Assembly: GCF_014650035.1 (NCBI RefSeq)
Contig: NZ_BMUE01000020.1
Span: forward strand, 45,929-109,928
DNA: 64,000 bases
Source: Streptomyces lucensis JCM 4490
GTDB lineage: Bacteria > Actinomycetota > Actinomycetes > Streptomycetales > Streptomycetaceae
Direction of reading: 5' to 3'
Both the position numbers and the translations under genes were made by a program. Positions within the stretch are counted from its first letter, which is position 1; the number at the start of each line of letters is the position of its first letter. The notes beneath the pieces were generated by a model. That model worked only from the letters and a program-made list of their open reading frames with translations, searched no databases and was not told the origin of the DNA. Below, piece by piece: positions 31,256 to 38,842 of the stretch.

Positions 31256-31981
31256 ATGTGCCGGTCCGACGTCAGACAGGCCGTCCTGGCGAAGAACGAC
31301 GACCTGGCCGCGACCCTGCGCGGCGACCTCGCCCGCCGGGGCGTGGCCCTGGTCAACCTGCTGTCGAGCCCCGGCAGCGGCAAGACCGAGCTCCTCGGCC
31401 GCGTCCTGGCCCGCGCGGTGGAGCGCGGCGTGCCGGTGGCCGCGCTGACCGCGGACCTGGCCACCGAGAACGACGCCGTCCGGCTGGCCCGCTCCGGCGC
31501 CCCCGTCCAGCAACTGCTCACCGACGGGCTCTGCCACCTGGAGGCGCGGCAGGTCGGGACCCGGCTGGACGGCTGGCTGCCGCCGGACACCGCCGTGCTG
31601 TTCGTGGAGAACGTCGGCAACCTCGTCTGCCCGGCCGCCTACGACCTCGGGGAGACCCTGCGGATCGTGCTGATGGCGGTCACCGAGGGCGAGGACAAGC
31701 CGCTGAAGTACCCCACCGCCTTCGGCTCCGCCCACCTCGTCGTCCTCACCAAGACCGACCTGGCCGGGCCGGCCGGCTTCGACGAGGCCGCCTTCCGGGC
31801 GAACGTGGAGCGGGTCAACCCGGGCGTGGAGATCGTGCGCTCGTGCGCCCGCACCGGCGCCGGCGTCGGCATCCTCCTCGACCACGCCCTCGCCGCCCGC
31901 GACACCGCCCCGCCGCACCGCCCGCCCCTCGCCCCGCACCCGCACGGCCACCACCACCCCGCCTCAGCGCCCGTCGCATGA
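31256..31981 (+). CDS. hypB: Hydrogenase nickel-incorporation GTPase HypB
   Basis: 241-residue SIMIBI GTPase that with HypA delivers Ni to the large subunit. It has the P-loop LLSSPGSGKTELL, switch region LTADLATENDAVRL, metal site with DGLCHLE, FVENVGNLVCPAAYDLGE, and base-specificity VVLTKTDL. The His-rich Ni-storage segment often found at the N-terminus is absent. Instead a His-rich tail (HPHGHHHP) lies near the C-terminus. The stop overlaps the hypF ATG (ATGA), so they are coupled. Confidence 0.94.
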   Translation: MCRSDVRQAVLAKNDDLAATLRGDLARRGVALVNLLSSPGSGKTELLGRVLARAVERGVPVAALTADLATENDAVRLARSGAPVQQLLTDGLCHLEARQVGTRLDGWLPPDTAVLFVENVGNLVCPAAYDLGETLRIVLMAVTEGEDKPLKYPTAFGSAHLVVLTKTDLAGPAGFDEAAFRANVERVNPGVEIVRSCARTGAGVGILLDHALAARDTAPPHRPPLAPHPHGHHHPASAPVA

Positions 31982-34332
31982 CCGCCCCCGCCACCGGGCC
32001 GGTCCGCCGCCGGCTCACCGTGCGCGGCACCGTGCAGGGCGTCGGCTTCCGCCCGCACGTGCACCGCCTGGCGGCCGGACTCTCCCTGGCCGGGTTCGTC
32101 GGCAACACCGGCGACGGCGTGCACATCGAGGTGGAGGGCCCGGCGCCGGAGGTGGACCGCTTCTGCGAGCTGCTGGCGAAGCAGCCGCCGCCGCTGGCCA
32201 CCGTGACCGGCGTCCTCGGCGAGGACCTGCCCGCCACGGGCGACACCGGGCCCTTCGCCATCCGCTCCACCGAGCGCGCCGCCGGACGCACCCAGCTGCC
32301 GCCCGACACCGCTACCTGCGCCGACTGCCTGCGCGAACTGTCCGACCCGGCCGACCGCCGCCACCGGCACCCGTTCATCACGTGCACCCACTGCGGGCCC
32401 CGCTTCACCATCGCCACCGGGATGCCGTATGACCGTGCGGTCACGACCATGGCCGGCTTCCCGATGTGCCCCGCCTGCGCCCGCGAGTACCGCGACCCGG
32501 CCGACCGCCGCTTCCACGCCCAGCCCGTCGCCTGCCCCGGCTGCGGTCCGCGCCTCGGCCTCGTCCCGGCCGACGGCACCGGGATCCGCCCCGCCCGGGA
32601 CGCCGGCGCCCTCGCGGCCGCCCGGGAGCTGCTCGCCACCGGGCGGATCCTCGCCGTCAAGGGCGTCGGCGGCTACCACCTGGCCTGTGACGCCACCGAC
32701 GCCCGCGCCGTCGCCGCCCTGCGCACCCGCAAGGAACGCGGCGGCAAGGCCTTCGCGGTGATGTGCGCGGACCTGCCCACCGCCGAGCGGATCGCGGTCC
32801 TCACCGACGCTGAACGGGCCGTCCTGACCGGCGCCCGCCGCCCCATCGTGCTGCTGCGCCGCCGTACTCCGCCGGACGGCCTGTGCCTCGCCGGCCAGGT
32901 GTGCCCGGGCAGTCCGCACGTCGGCGTGATGCTGCCCTACACCCCGGTCCACTCCCTGCTGTTCGGGCTGCCCGGCGATCCGCCCGGCCCGCGGGCCCTG
33001 GTCATGACCAGCGGCAACCGCTCCGGTGAGCCGATCGTCACCGACGACGCCGAGGCACTGACCCGGCTCGCCGGGATCGCCGACGCCTGGCTCGTCCACG
33101 ACCGGCCGATCGCCTCGCCCTGCGACGACTCCCTGCTGCGGGTCCGCGCCGACGGCACCGAACAGGTGCTGCGCCGCTCCCGGGGTCACGTCCCCCGCCC
33201 GCTGCGGCTCCCGGTCCCCGTCCGGCCCACGCTCGCCGTCGGCGGCGACCTCAAGAACGCCCTCTGCCTCGGCGAGGGCGACCACGCGTGGTTCGGTCCG
33301 CACATCGGGGACATGGGGGAGCTGGCCACCCTCCGGGCCGCCGAGCGGGCCGAGCTGCACCTCGCCCGCCTGACCGGGGTCACCCCACGGCTGGTGGCCG
33401 CCGACCGGCACCCCGGCTACCACTCGGCGGCCATGGCCCGCACCCGCGCGGCCCGGCTGCCGTCGAGCACGCCGTTCCTGGTCCAGCACCACCACGCCCA
33501 CATCGCCTCCGCGATGGCCGAACACGGCCTCGACGGCGGCACTCCGGTGATCGGCGTCGCCTTCGACGGCACCGGGTACGGCGACGACGGCACCGTCTGG
33601 GGCGGCGAGGTGCTCCTCGCCGACTACACCGGCTACCGCCGCTTCGGCCACCTGGCCCCCGCCCCGCTGCCCGGCGGGGACGCCGGCGTCGCCAACCCCT
33701 GCCGGCTGGCGCTGGCCCGGCTGTGGGCGGCGGGTCTGCCGTGGGAGCCGGAGCTGCCGAGCGTCGTCGCCTGCTCGCCCGCCGAACGCGCGGTACTGCG
33801 CCGCCAGCTCCAGCGGCAGGTGGCCTGCGTCCCGACGTCCAGCATGGGGCGCCTCTTCGACGCGGTGTCGTCCCTCGTGGGCGTCTGCCAGCGCGCGCGG
33901 TACGAGGCCCAGGCCGCGATGGAGCTGGAGACCGCGGCGCTGGCGGCGTGGGACGGCGACACGGTCGCCTACCCCTTCGGACTCGGCGGTGCGGGCACCG
34001 TCGTCATCAGTCCCACGCCGATGCTCAGGGCACTGCTGGACGACCTGCGCCGCGGCACACCCGCCGCCGTGCTCGCCGCCCGCTTCCACCGCGGCGTCGC
34101 ACACGCGGTGGCCGGGGTCTGCCGGCGGGCCCGCGCCGCCACCGGCCTCGCGACCGTCGCCCTCACGGGCGGCGTCTTCGCCAACGGCCTGCTGGAGGAG
34201 TCCTGCGCCGGCCTGCTCGCCGGGGACGGCTTCACGGTGCTGCGGCACGGCGAGGTACCCCCGAACGACGGCGGGCTGGCACTCGGCCAGCTGATGGTCG
34301 CGGGAACAGCAACCAATCACGAGACGGAGTGA
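31978..34332 (+). CDS. hypF: Carbamoyltransferase HypF
   Basis: 784 residues, complete. Domains in order are acylphosphatase (VRGTVQGVGFRPHVHRLA), two zinc fingers (CADC/CTHC and CPAC/CPGC), YrdC-like (VKGVGGYHLACDATD) and Kae1-like with the metal motif QHHHAHIASAMAEHG. It uses carbamoyl phosphate and ATP to carbamoylate the C-terminal cysteine of HypE, the first step of cyanide-ligand synthesis. The start overlaps the hypB stop, and hypC follows after 3 bp. Confidence 0.95.
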   Translation: MTAPATGPVRRRLTVRGTVQGVGFRPHVHRLAAGLSLAGFVGNTGDGVHIEVEGPAPEVDRFCELLAKQPPPLATVTGVLGEDLPATGDTGPFAIRSTERAAGRTQLPPDTATCADCLRELSDPADRRHRHPFITCTHCGPRFTIATGMPYDRAVTTMAGFPMCPACAREYRDPADRRFHAQPVACPGCGPRLGLVPADGTGIRPARDAGALAAARELLATGRILAVKGVGGYHLACDATDARAVAALRTRKERGGKAFAVMCADLPTAERIAVLTDAERAVLTGARRPIVLLRRRTPPDGLCLAGQVCPGSPHVGVMLPYTPVHSLLFGLPGDPPGPRALVMTSGNRSGEPIVTDDAEALTRLAGIADAWLVHDRPIASPCDDSLLRVRADGTEQVLRRSRGHVPRPLRLPVPVRPTLAVGGDLKNALCLGEGDHAWFGPHIGDMGELATLRAAERAELHLARLTGVTPRLVAADRHPGYHSAAMARTRAARLPSSTPFLVQHHHAHIASAMAEHGLDGGTPVIGVAFDGTGYGDDGTVWGGEVLLADYTGYRRFGHLAPAPLPGGDAGVANPCRLALARLWAAGLPWEPELPSVVACSPAERAVLRRQLQRQVACVPTSSMGRLFDAVSSLVGVCQRARYEAQAAMELETAALAAWDGDTVAYPFGLGGAGTVVISPTPMLRALLDDLRRGTPAAVLAARFHRGVAHAVAGVCRRARAATGLATVALTGGVFANGLLEESCAGLLAGDGFTVLRHGEVPPNDGGLALGQLMVAGTATNHETE

Positions 34333-34335
34333 CCC

Positions 34336-34626
34336 ATGTGTCTGGCAGTGCCCGGCAAGGTCGTGTCCATCGACCATCGCGCCGACCCCCTGACCGGCCT
34401 GATCGACTTCGGCGGAGTGCGGAAGCAGGCGTGCCTGGAGTACCTGCCCGACGTCCGGGTGGGGGAGTACGTCATCGTGCACGTCGGTTTCGCGCTGCAG
34501 CGCCTGGACGAGGCGTCGGCCCGGGCGTCGCTGGAGCTGTTCGAGCAACTGGGGCTGCTGGAGGAGGAGTTCGGCGACGCCTGGGAGCAGGCGTCGCGGC
34601 AGGAGAGCGGAAGTGAGGCCCGGTGA
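34336..34626 (+). CDS. hypC: Hydrogenase assembly chaperone HypC
   Basis: 96 residues starting MCLAVPGKVVSID, the HypC/HupF signature with essential Cys2. HypC carries the Fe(CN)2CO unit with HypD and docks it to the large-subunit precursor. It has GGAG upstream and its stop overlaps the GTG of hypD, so translation is coupled. A Glu-rich C-terminal helix (LELFEQLGLLEEEFGD) extends the usual barrel. Confidence 0.93.
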   Translation: MCLAVPGKVVSIDHRADPLTGLIDFGGVRKQACLEYLPDVRVGEYVIVHVGFALQRLDEASARASLELFEQLGLLEEEFGDAWEQASRQESGSEAR

Positions 34627-35765
34627 AGTACATCGACGAGTTCAACGACCCCGAGCTGGCCGGCCGGCTGCTGGACGAGATCCGCGCCACGGTCACCCGG
34701 CCCTGGGCCCTGATGGAGGTCTGCGGCGGCCAGACCCACTCCATCATCCGCCACGGCATCGACCAGCTCCTTCCCGAGGAGGTGGAGCTGATCCACGGCC
34801 CCGGCTGCCCGGTGTGCGTGACACCGCTCGACGTCATCGACAAGGCGCTGGAGATCGCCGCCCGGCCCGGCGTGATCTTCTGTTCCTTCGGCGACATGCT
34901 GCGGGTGCCAGGCACCGACCGGGACCTGTTCCGGGTCAAGGGCGAGGGCGGTGACGTACGCGTGGTGTACTCGCCGCTCGACGCCCTGGACCTCGCCCGC
35001 AGGCACCCGGACCGCCAGGTCGTGTTCTTCGCCATCGGCTTCGAGACGACCGCCCCCGCCAACGCCATGGCCGTGCACCAGGCCCGCCGTCTCGGCCTGG
35101 ACAACTTCAGCCTGCTGGTGTCCCACGTCCGGGTCCCGCCCGCGATCGAGGCCATCATGACGGCCCCCAGCTGCCGGGTGCAGGGCTTCCTCGCCGCCGG
35201 GCACGTGTGCAGCGTGATGGGCACCGCCGAGTACCCGGAACTGGCCGAGCGGCACGGCGTCCCGATCGTCGTGACCGGCTTCGAGCCGCTGGACATCCTC
35301 GAAGGCATCCGCCGCGCCGTCCACCAGCTGGAACGCGGCGAGCACCGGGTGGAGAACGCCTACCCGCGCGCCGTCCGCGACCAGGGCAACCCGGCCGCCG
35401 TCCGCATGATCGAGGACGTCTTCGAGGTCGCCGACCGCAACTGGCGCGGCATCGGCCCCATCCCGGCCAGCGGCTGGCGCCTGACCGACGCCTTCCGCGC
35501 CTACGACGCCGAGCACCGCTTCGACGTCACCGGCATCCGCACCGAGGAACCCGCGGTGTGCCGGGCCGGCGAGGTGCTGCAGGGGCTGATCAAGCCGACC
35601 GAGTGCGAGGCGTTCGGCAAGGCCTGCACCCCGCGCACCCCGCTCGGGGCCACCATGGTCTCCAGCGAGGGCGCCTGCGCCGCCTACTACCTGTACCGCC
35701 GGATGAACGCCCCGGCCCAGCAGGGATCCCGCATCCCGCAGGAGGAGATGAACCCCGTTGGCTGA
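34623..35765 (+). CDS. hypD: Hydrogenase maturation scaffold HypD
   Basis: 380 residues. Hallmarks are MEVCGGQTHSIIRHGI, the iron-site cysteine in HGPGCPVCVTP, FGDMLRVPG, and the C-terminal [4Fe-4S] cysteines (PAVCRAGEVLQG, CEAFGKACTPRTPLGATMVSSEGACAAYY). HypD assembles Fe(CN)2CO with HypC and accepts cyanide from HypE. GTG start. Its stop overlaps the TTG of hypE. Confidence 0.95.
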   Translation: MKYIDEFNDPELAGRLLDEIRATVTRPWALMEVCGGQTHSIIRHGIDQLLPEEVELIHGPGCPVCVTPLDVIDKALEIAARPGVIFCSFGDMLRVPGTDRDLFRVKGEGGDVRVVYSPLDALDLARRHPDRQVVFFAIGFETTAPANAMAVHQARRLGLDNFSLLVSHVRVPPAIEAIMTAPSCRVQGFLAAGHVCSVMGTAEYPELAERHGVPIVVTGFEPLDILEGIRRAVHQLERGEHRVENAYPRAVRDQGNPAAVRMIEDVFEVADRNWRGIGPIPASGWRLTDAFRAYDAEHRFDVTGIRTEEPAVCRAGEVLQGLIKPTECEAFGKACTPRTPLGATMVSSEGACAAYYLYRRMNAPAQQGSRIPQEEMNPVG

Positions 35766-36837
35766 CCTCGCGACCACCGGCGCCCCGGCCGTCGACCCCA
35801 GTGACTGGACCTGTCCCGCCCCCCTGCGCGACCAGCCGGTCGTCGTCATGGGACACGGCGGAGGCGGCGCCCTGTCCGCCGAGCTGATCGAGCAGGTCTT
35901 CGCCCCCGCCTACGGCAACCCCACCCTGGCCGCCCTGACCGACTCCGCCGTGCTCCACCTCGGCGGGGCGCGGATCGCCTTCTCCACCGACTCCTACGTC
36001 GTACGGCCGCTGTTCTTCCCCGGCGGCAGCCTCGGCGACCTCGCGGTCAACGGCACCGTCAACGACCTGGCGATGAGCGGCGCCCGGCCCGCCTACCTCT
36101 CCACGGCCTTCGTGCTGGAGGAGGGCGTGGAACTGGCCGTGGTCGAGCGCGTCGCGCGTGCCGTCGGCGCGGCGGCCGAGGCGGCCGGCGTCACGGTCGC
36201 CACCGGCGACACCAAGGTCGTCGAGTCCGGGCACGGCGACGGCGTCTACGTCACCACCGCCGGGGTCGGCCTCGTGCCCGAGGGCGTCGACATCCGTCCG
36301 CAGCGTGCCCGGCCCGGTGACGCCGTCATCGTCAGCGGCCCGATCGGCCTGCACGGCGTGGCGGTCATGAGCGTGCGCGAAGGCCTGGAGTTCGGGGTCG
36401 AGATCACTTCCGACACCGCGCCCCTGGCGGACCTGGTGGCGGCCATGCTGGCGGTCACCAAGGACATCCACGTCCTGCGCGACCCCACCCGGGGCGGCCT
36501 CGGCGCGTCCCTGAACGAGATCGCCCGCGCCTCCGGCACCGGTGTACGGCTGCGCGAGCGTGCCGTCCCGGTTCCGGACGAGGTCGTGAACGCCTGCGGC
36601 TTCCTCGGCCTGGACCCCCTGTACGTCGCCAACGAGGGCCGGCTCGTCGCCTTCGTCCCCCCACGGGACGCCGACGCCGTCCTCGCGGCGATGCGCGCGC
36701 ACCCGCAGGGCGCCGGCGCCGCCCTCATCGGCGAGTGCGTGGCGGACCACCCGGGCATGGTCGTCGTGGCCACGGGCCTCGGCGGCACCCGGGTGGTGGA
36801 CCTGCCGCTGGGGGAGCAGCTGCCGCGCATCTGCTGA
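35758..36837 (+). CDS. hypE: Carbamoyl dehydratase HypE
   Basis: 359-residue PurM/AIR-synthase-fold protein. Visible are VVMGHGGGGALSAELIEQVF, ATP-binding FSTDSYVVRPLFFPGGSLGDLAVNGTVNDLAM, and the invariant C-terminal tail PRIC, whose cysteine receives the carbamoyl group from HypF and is dehydrated to thiocyanate. TTG start inside the end of hypD. This ends the plus-strand hyp operon and is convergent with hypA. Confidence 0.95.
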   Translation: MADLATTGAPAVDPSDWTCPAPLRDQPVVVMGHGGGGALSAELIEQVFAPAYGNPTLAALTDSAVLHLGGARIAFSTDSYVVRPLFFPGGSLGDLAVNGTVNDLAMSGARPAYLSTAFVLEEGVELAVVERVARAVGAAAEAAGVTVATGDTKVVESGHGDGVYVTTAGVGLVPEGVDIRPQRARPGDAVIVSGPIGLHGVAVMSVREGLEFGVEITSDTAPLADLVAAMLAVTKDIHVLRDPTRGGLGASLNEIARASGTGVRLRERAVPVPDEVVNACGFLGLDPLYVANEGRLVAFVPPRDADAVLAAMRAHPQGAGAALIGECVADHPGMVVVATGLGGTRVVDLPLGEQLPRIC

Positions 36838-36840
36838 ACC

Positions 36841-36880
36841 GGCGCCCCGGCCCCGCCGTCAGGCCGGGGCCGGGGCCGGC
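36841..36880. terminator. Bidirectional terminator between convergent hydrogenase operons
   Basis: CCCCGGCCCC (36845-36854) pairs with GGGGCCGGGG (36866-36875), and inner CC/GG pairs around GTCA extend the stem past a one-base bulge. It overlaps the last codons of hypA and lies just after the hypE stop, so it could stop transcription from both sides. Confidence 0.6.
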
Positions 36881-37215
36881 TCCACCCCGGTGATCTCCAG
36901 CTCCCGCCCGCTGCGCAGCTCCTGCGAGGGCCGGTCACAGCGCGGGCACCAGAAGAACGGCGGCATGCCGAGCGCGAACTCCTCGGCACACCCTCCGCAC
37001 CAGGCCAGCGCGGTCACCTGCTCCACGACGAGCCGCGCCCCGGCGAGCGCCGTGCCGTCGCGGGCCACCTCGAAGGCGAAGTGCAGCGCGTCGGGCACGA
37101 CACCGGCCAGCTCGCCCACGCGGACGGTCACCGACGACACGTCGTCCGTGCCGTCCGCGCGGGCGATCTCCTGCGCCTGTTCCACGATCGCGGTCGCGAT
37201 CGACAACTCGTGCAC
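36859..37215 (-). CDS. hypA: Hydrogenase nickel chaperone HypA
   Basis: 118 residues beginning MHELSIATAIVEQAQEIA, with the invariant Ni ligand His2 and Glu3. The zinc-ribbon has two CxxC pairs (CGGC...CPRC). HypA hands Ni to the large subunit together with HypB. It is the last gene of the minus-strand hydrogenase operon and the only hyp gene on that strand. Confidence 0.94.
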   Translation of the reverse strand: MHELSIATAIVEQAQEIARADGTDDVSSVTVRVGELAGVVPDALHFAFEVARDGTALAGARLVVEQVTALAWCGGCAEEFALGMPPFFWCPRCDRPSQELRSGRELEITGVEPAPAPA

Positions 37216-37223
37216 GGGCCGGC

Positions 37224-37406
37224 TCAGGGGTACCGGCGGTGCGCCCGCAGGCCACCGGTCATCCGGTAGATCCGCACCTCGCGCGTGATGCCGGGCAGCT
37301 CCTTGACGACGAGGGCCAGCAGCAGGCCGCCCAGCAGCGCGGCCTGGGCGATCAGCACCTGGCGTCCGGTCGTCGCCGACCGCACGGTCCGGTAGCGCTT
37401 CAACAT
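37224..37406 (-). CDS. Small single-pass membrane protein of the hydrogenase operon (DUF6893-like)
   Basis: 60 residues starting MLKRYRTVRSATTGRQVLIAQAALL. One transmembrane helix (QVLIAQAALLGGLLLALVVKEL) lies between basic flanks, and the C-terminus has REVRIYRMTGGLRAHRRYP. The ATG at 37406 is chosen because GGGGAG lies upstream. It ends 8 bp before the hypA start, so it belongs to the operon. The family label is tentative. A plausible role is tethering the soluble hydrogenase to the membrane or quinone pool, but that is inference. Confidence 0.72.
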   Translation of the reverse strand: MLKRYRTVRSATTGRQVLIAQAALLGGLLLALVVKELPGITREVRIYRMTGGLRAHRRYP

Positions 37407-37423
37407 GGTCACTCCCCGCTTCC

Positions 37424-37630
37424 TCATCCCGGTGAGATGCTCGGCATGGCCTTCAGCAGGGCGTCATGCCGCTTCCAGTGGATCCCCGTCGAACGGCGCG
37501 CGTCCGAGGTGCCGTCCTCGTGGTGTCCGGTCTGCTGCGCGTACGGGCCCCTGTTGCCCTGGTGCAGACCGCGTACGTGCGTGGGCGTGTCGGGCTTCGC
37601 CTGGGGGCGGCCCACTCGGATGGTGCTCAT
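37424..37630 (-). CDS. Small uncharacterised protein of the hydrogenase operon
   Basis: 68 residues, hydrophilic, beginning MSTIRVGRPQAKPDTPTHVRG, with NRGPYAQQTGHHEDGTSDARRSTGI and KRHDALLKAMPSISPG. It is rich in His, Gly and Arg with no cysteines or hydrophobic segment, probably disordered. It has GGAAGGAG upstream of the ATG and sits between the DUF5947 gene and the small membrane protein gene on the same strand. I do not recognise a domain. The His content could suit metal handling, but this is speculative. Confidence 0.68.
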   Translation of the reverse strand: MSTIRVGRPQAKPDTPTHVRGLHQGNRGPYAQQTGHHEDGTSDARRSTGIHWKRHDALLKAMPSISPG

Positions 37631-37685
37631 TGATCGATCTCCTTCCGCGGTCCGCGAGGCGCGGACCGCTCGGTGAGCCGGTGCC

Positions 37686-38282
37686 TCACGACCGCTCGGT
37701 GAGCTCCGCGAAGAACCGCTCCACGGCCGGCCACACGCGGTCGCCGCCGGACAGGCCCCGCCACTCGCGGCGGACGAGGGCGACCATCCGGTAGCAGTCG
37801 TCGACCGGCACGATCCAGTGCTCGTCGAGGCCGCGCACCGTGTTCACCAGCAGCGCCTCCACGTCGGGTGCCACGGAAGCGAGCTGCGGACACATCCCCG
37901 CCAGCCGCTCCCAGGCCGCCGCGTCCACCTCCCACCGCATCGCGCCGGCGGGACTCGGGCCCTGCGCGGTGACCGTGCCGTCGCCGCGCGGCACGAAGAA
38001 CACCAGCCCCACCGGTACGCCCAGCACCCCGGTGTCCACGGCCGGCAGCCGGACCCGGCGCCGCGGCACCAGCCGGTAGCGGCCCTGGCCGGCGCCGTCG
38101 CCGGCGAACAGCACCGAGCACGGCCCGCAGACACACCGGACCTCCGCGGCCCCGCTCTCGTACAGGTGCGGGTGCTCGCCGGGCACGGTGGCGGCGCACA
38201 GCTCGCAGCGCTCGGCCTCGGCGGCCGCCGCCCGGCCGGCGGCGGACCTGATCACCCGGGCGAGCGCTCCCCGCGCGGTCAC
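37686..38282 (-). CDS. DUF5947 family protein, hydrogenase-associated
   Basis: 198 residues, GTG start overlapping the stop of the NifU-like gene (GTGA). It contains two cysteine pairs in the N-terminal third (CELCAATV and CVCGPC), suggesting a zinc or Fe-S site. An alpha/beta body follows (RYRLVPRRRVRLPAVDTGVLGVPVGLVFFVP, WIVPVDDCYRMVALVRREWRGLSGGDRVW). DUF5947 genes accompany actinobacterial group 1h hydrogenases. A role in electron transfer or assembly is likely by context but unproven. Confidence 0.8.
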   Translation of the reverse strand: MTARGALARVIRSAAGRAAAAEAERCELCAATVPGEHPHLYESGAAEVRCVCGPCSVLFAGDGAGQGRYRLVPRRRVRLPAVDTGVLGVPVGLVFFVPRGDGTVTAQGPSPAGAMRWEVDAAAWERLAGMCPQLASVAPDVEALLVNTVRGLDEHWIVPVDDCYRMVALVRREWRGLSGGDRVWPAVERFFAELTERS

Positions 38283-38842
38283 CGCGCCTCCCGCGGCGGC
38301 GCCGCGCCGCGGCGGGTCAGCGTGGTCAGCGGCACGAACGCCGGCGCCGGCCGGCGCTCGCCGGCACCCGGCAGGGTCTCCACCGAGGTCAGCTCCGGGG
38401 CGACGGCCAGCACCGCCGCGCGGACGGCCTCGGCGGTGCCGGCGGTCCCGCCGCCGCAGCCGCCGCCGCAGCCGCCGCCCGTGCTCAGCCGGACCCGGGC
38501 CACCGGCCCGTCGACGCCGGCCCACTCCAGGTGACCGCCGCGCTCGCGGACCGCGGGCCGCAGCCGCTCCACGGCCCGGGCGGCCCGCCGCTCGGGCGGC
38601 TCGGGGTGGATGGCGTGCAGCACCAGCAGGTGGCCGAGCAGTTCGTCCTCCACGAACCGCTCGCACGACGCGGCGTCGGCGTGGTCCAGCACGCGGGCCA
38701 GTGCCTCGCCGTACACCTCGGTCAGCAGGGTGACCGCCTCCAGCGCCGGACCGCCCGCGGACTCCAGTGAGGCCAGCACCTGGTCGAGCCGGGCGAGCCG
38801 GGCCTCCACGGCCGGGTCGGGCAGCCGTACGGCGTCAGGCAT
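38279..38842 (-). CDS. NifU-like (C-terminal domain type) protein of the hydrogenase operon
   Basis: 187 residues. The helical N-terminal part (residues 10-100) has no recognised motif. The C-terminal part resembles a NifU/Nfu domain (HLEWAGVDGPVARVRLST...TAEAVRAAVLAVAPELTSVE). Where NifU has the CxxC cluster site, this protein has GGGCGGGCGGG, a CxxxC spacing embedded in glycine. The start ATG lies inside the end of hhyL (8-bp overlap), and its stop overlaps the DUF5947 gene. It is probably a dedicated Fe-S carrier for HhyS or a redox partner. The altered cysteine spacing makes cluster binding uncertain. Confidence 0.78.
   Translation of the reverse strand: MPDAVRLPDPAVEARLARLDQVLASLESAGGPALEAVTLLTEVYGEALARVLDHADAASCERFVEDELLGHLLVLHAIHPEPPERRAARAVERLRPAVRERGGHLEWAGVDGPVARVRLSTGGGCGGGCGGGTAGTAEAVRAAVLAVAPELTSVETLPGAGERRPAPAFVPLTTLTRRGAAPPREAR

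Noticed and set aside
35758..36837. SelD (selenophosphate synthetase) to serve the Sec-fdhA
   Set aside because: The protein ends in PRIC, lacks the SelD N-terminal Cys/Sec loop and sits after hypD; it is HypE, which shares the fold.
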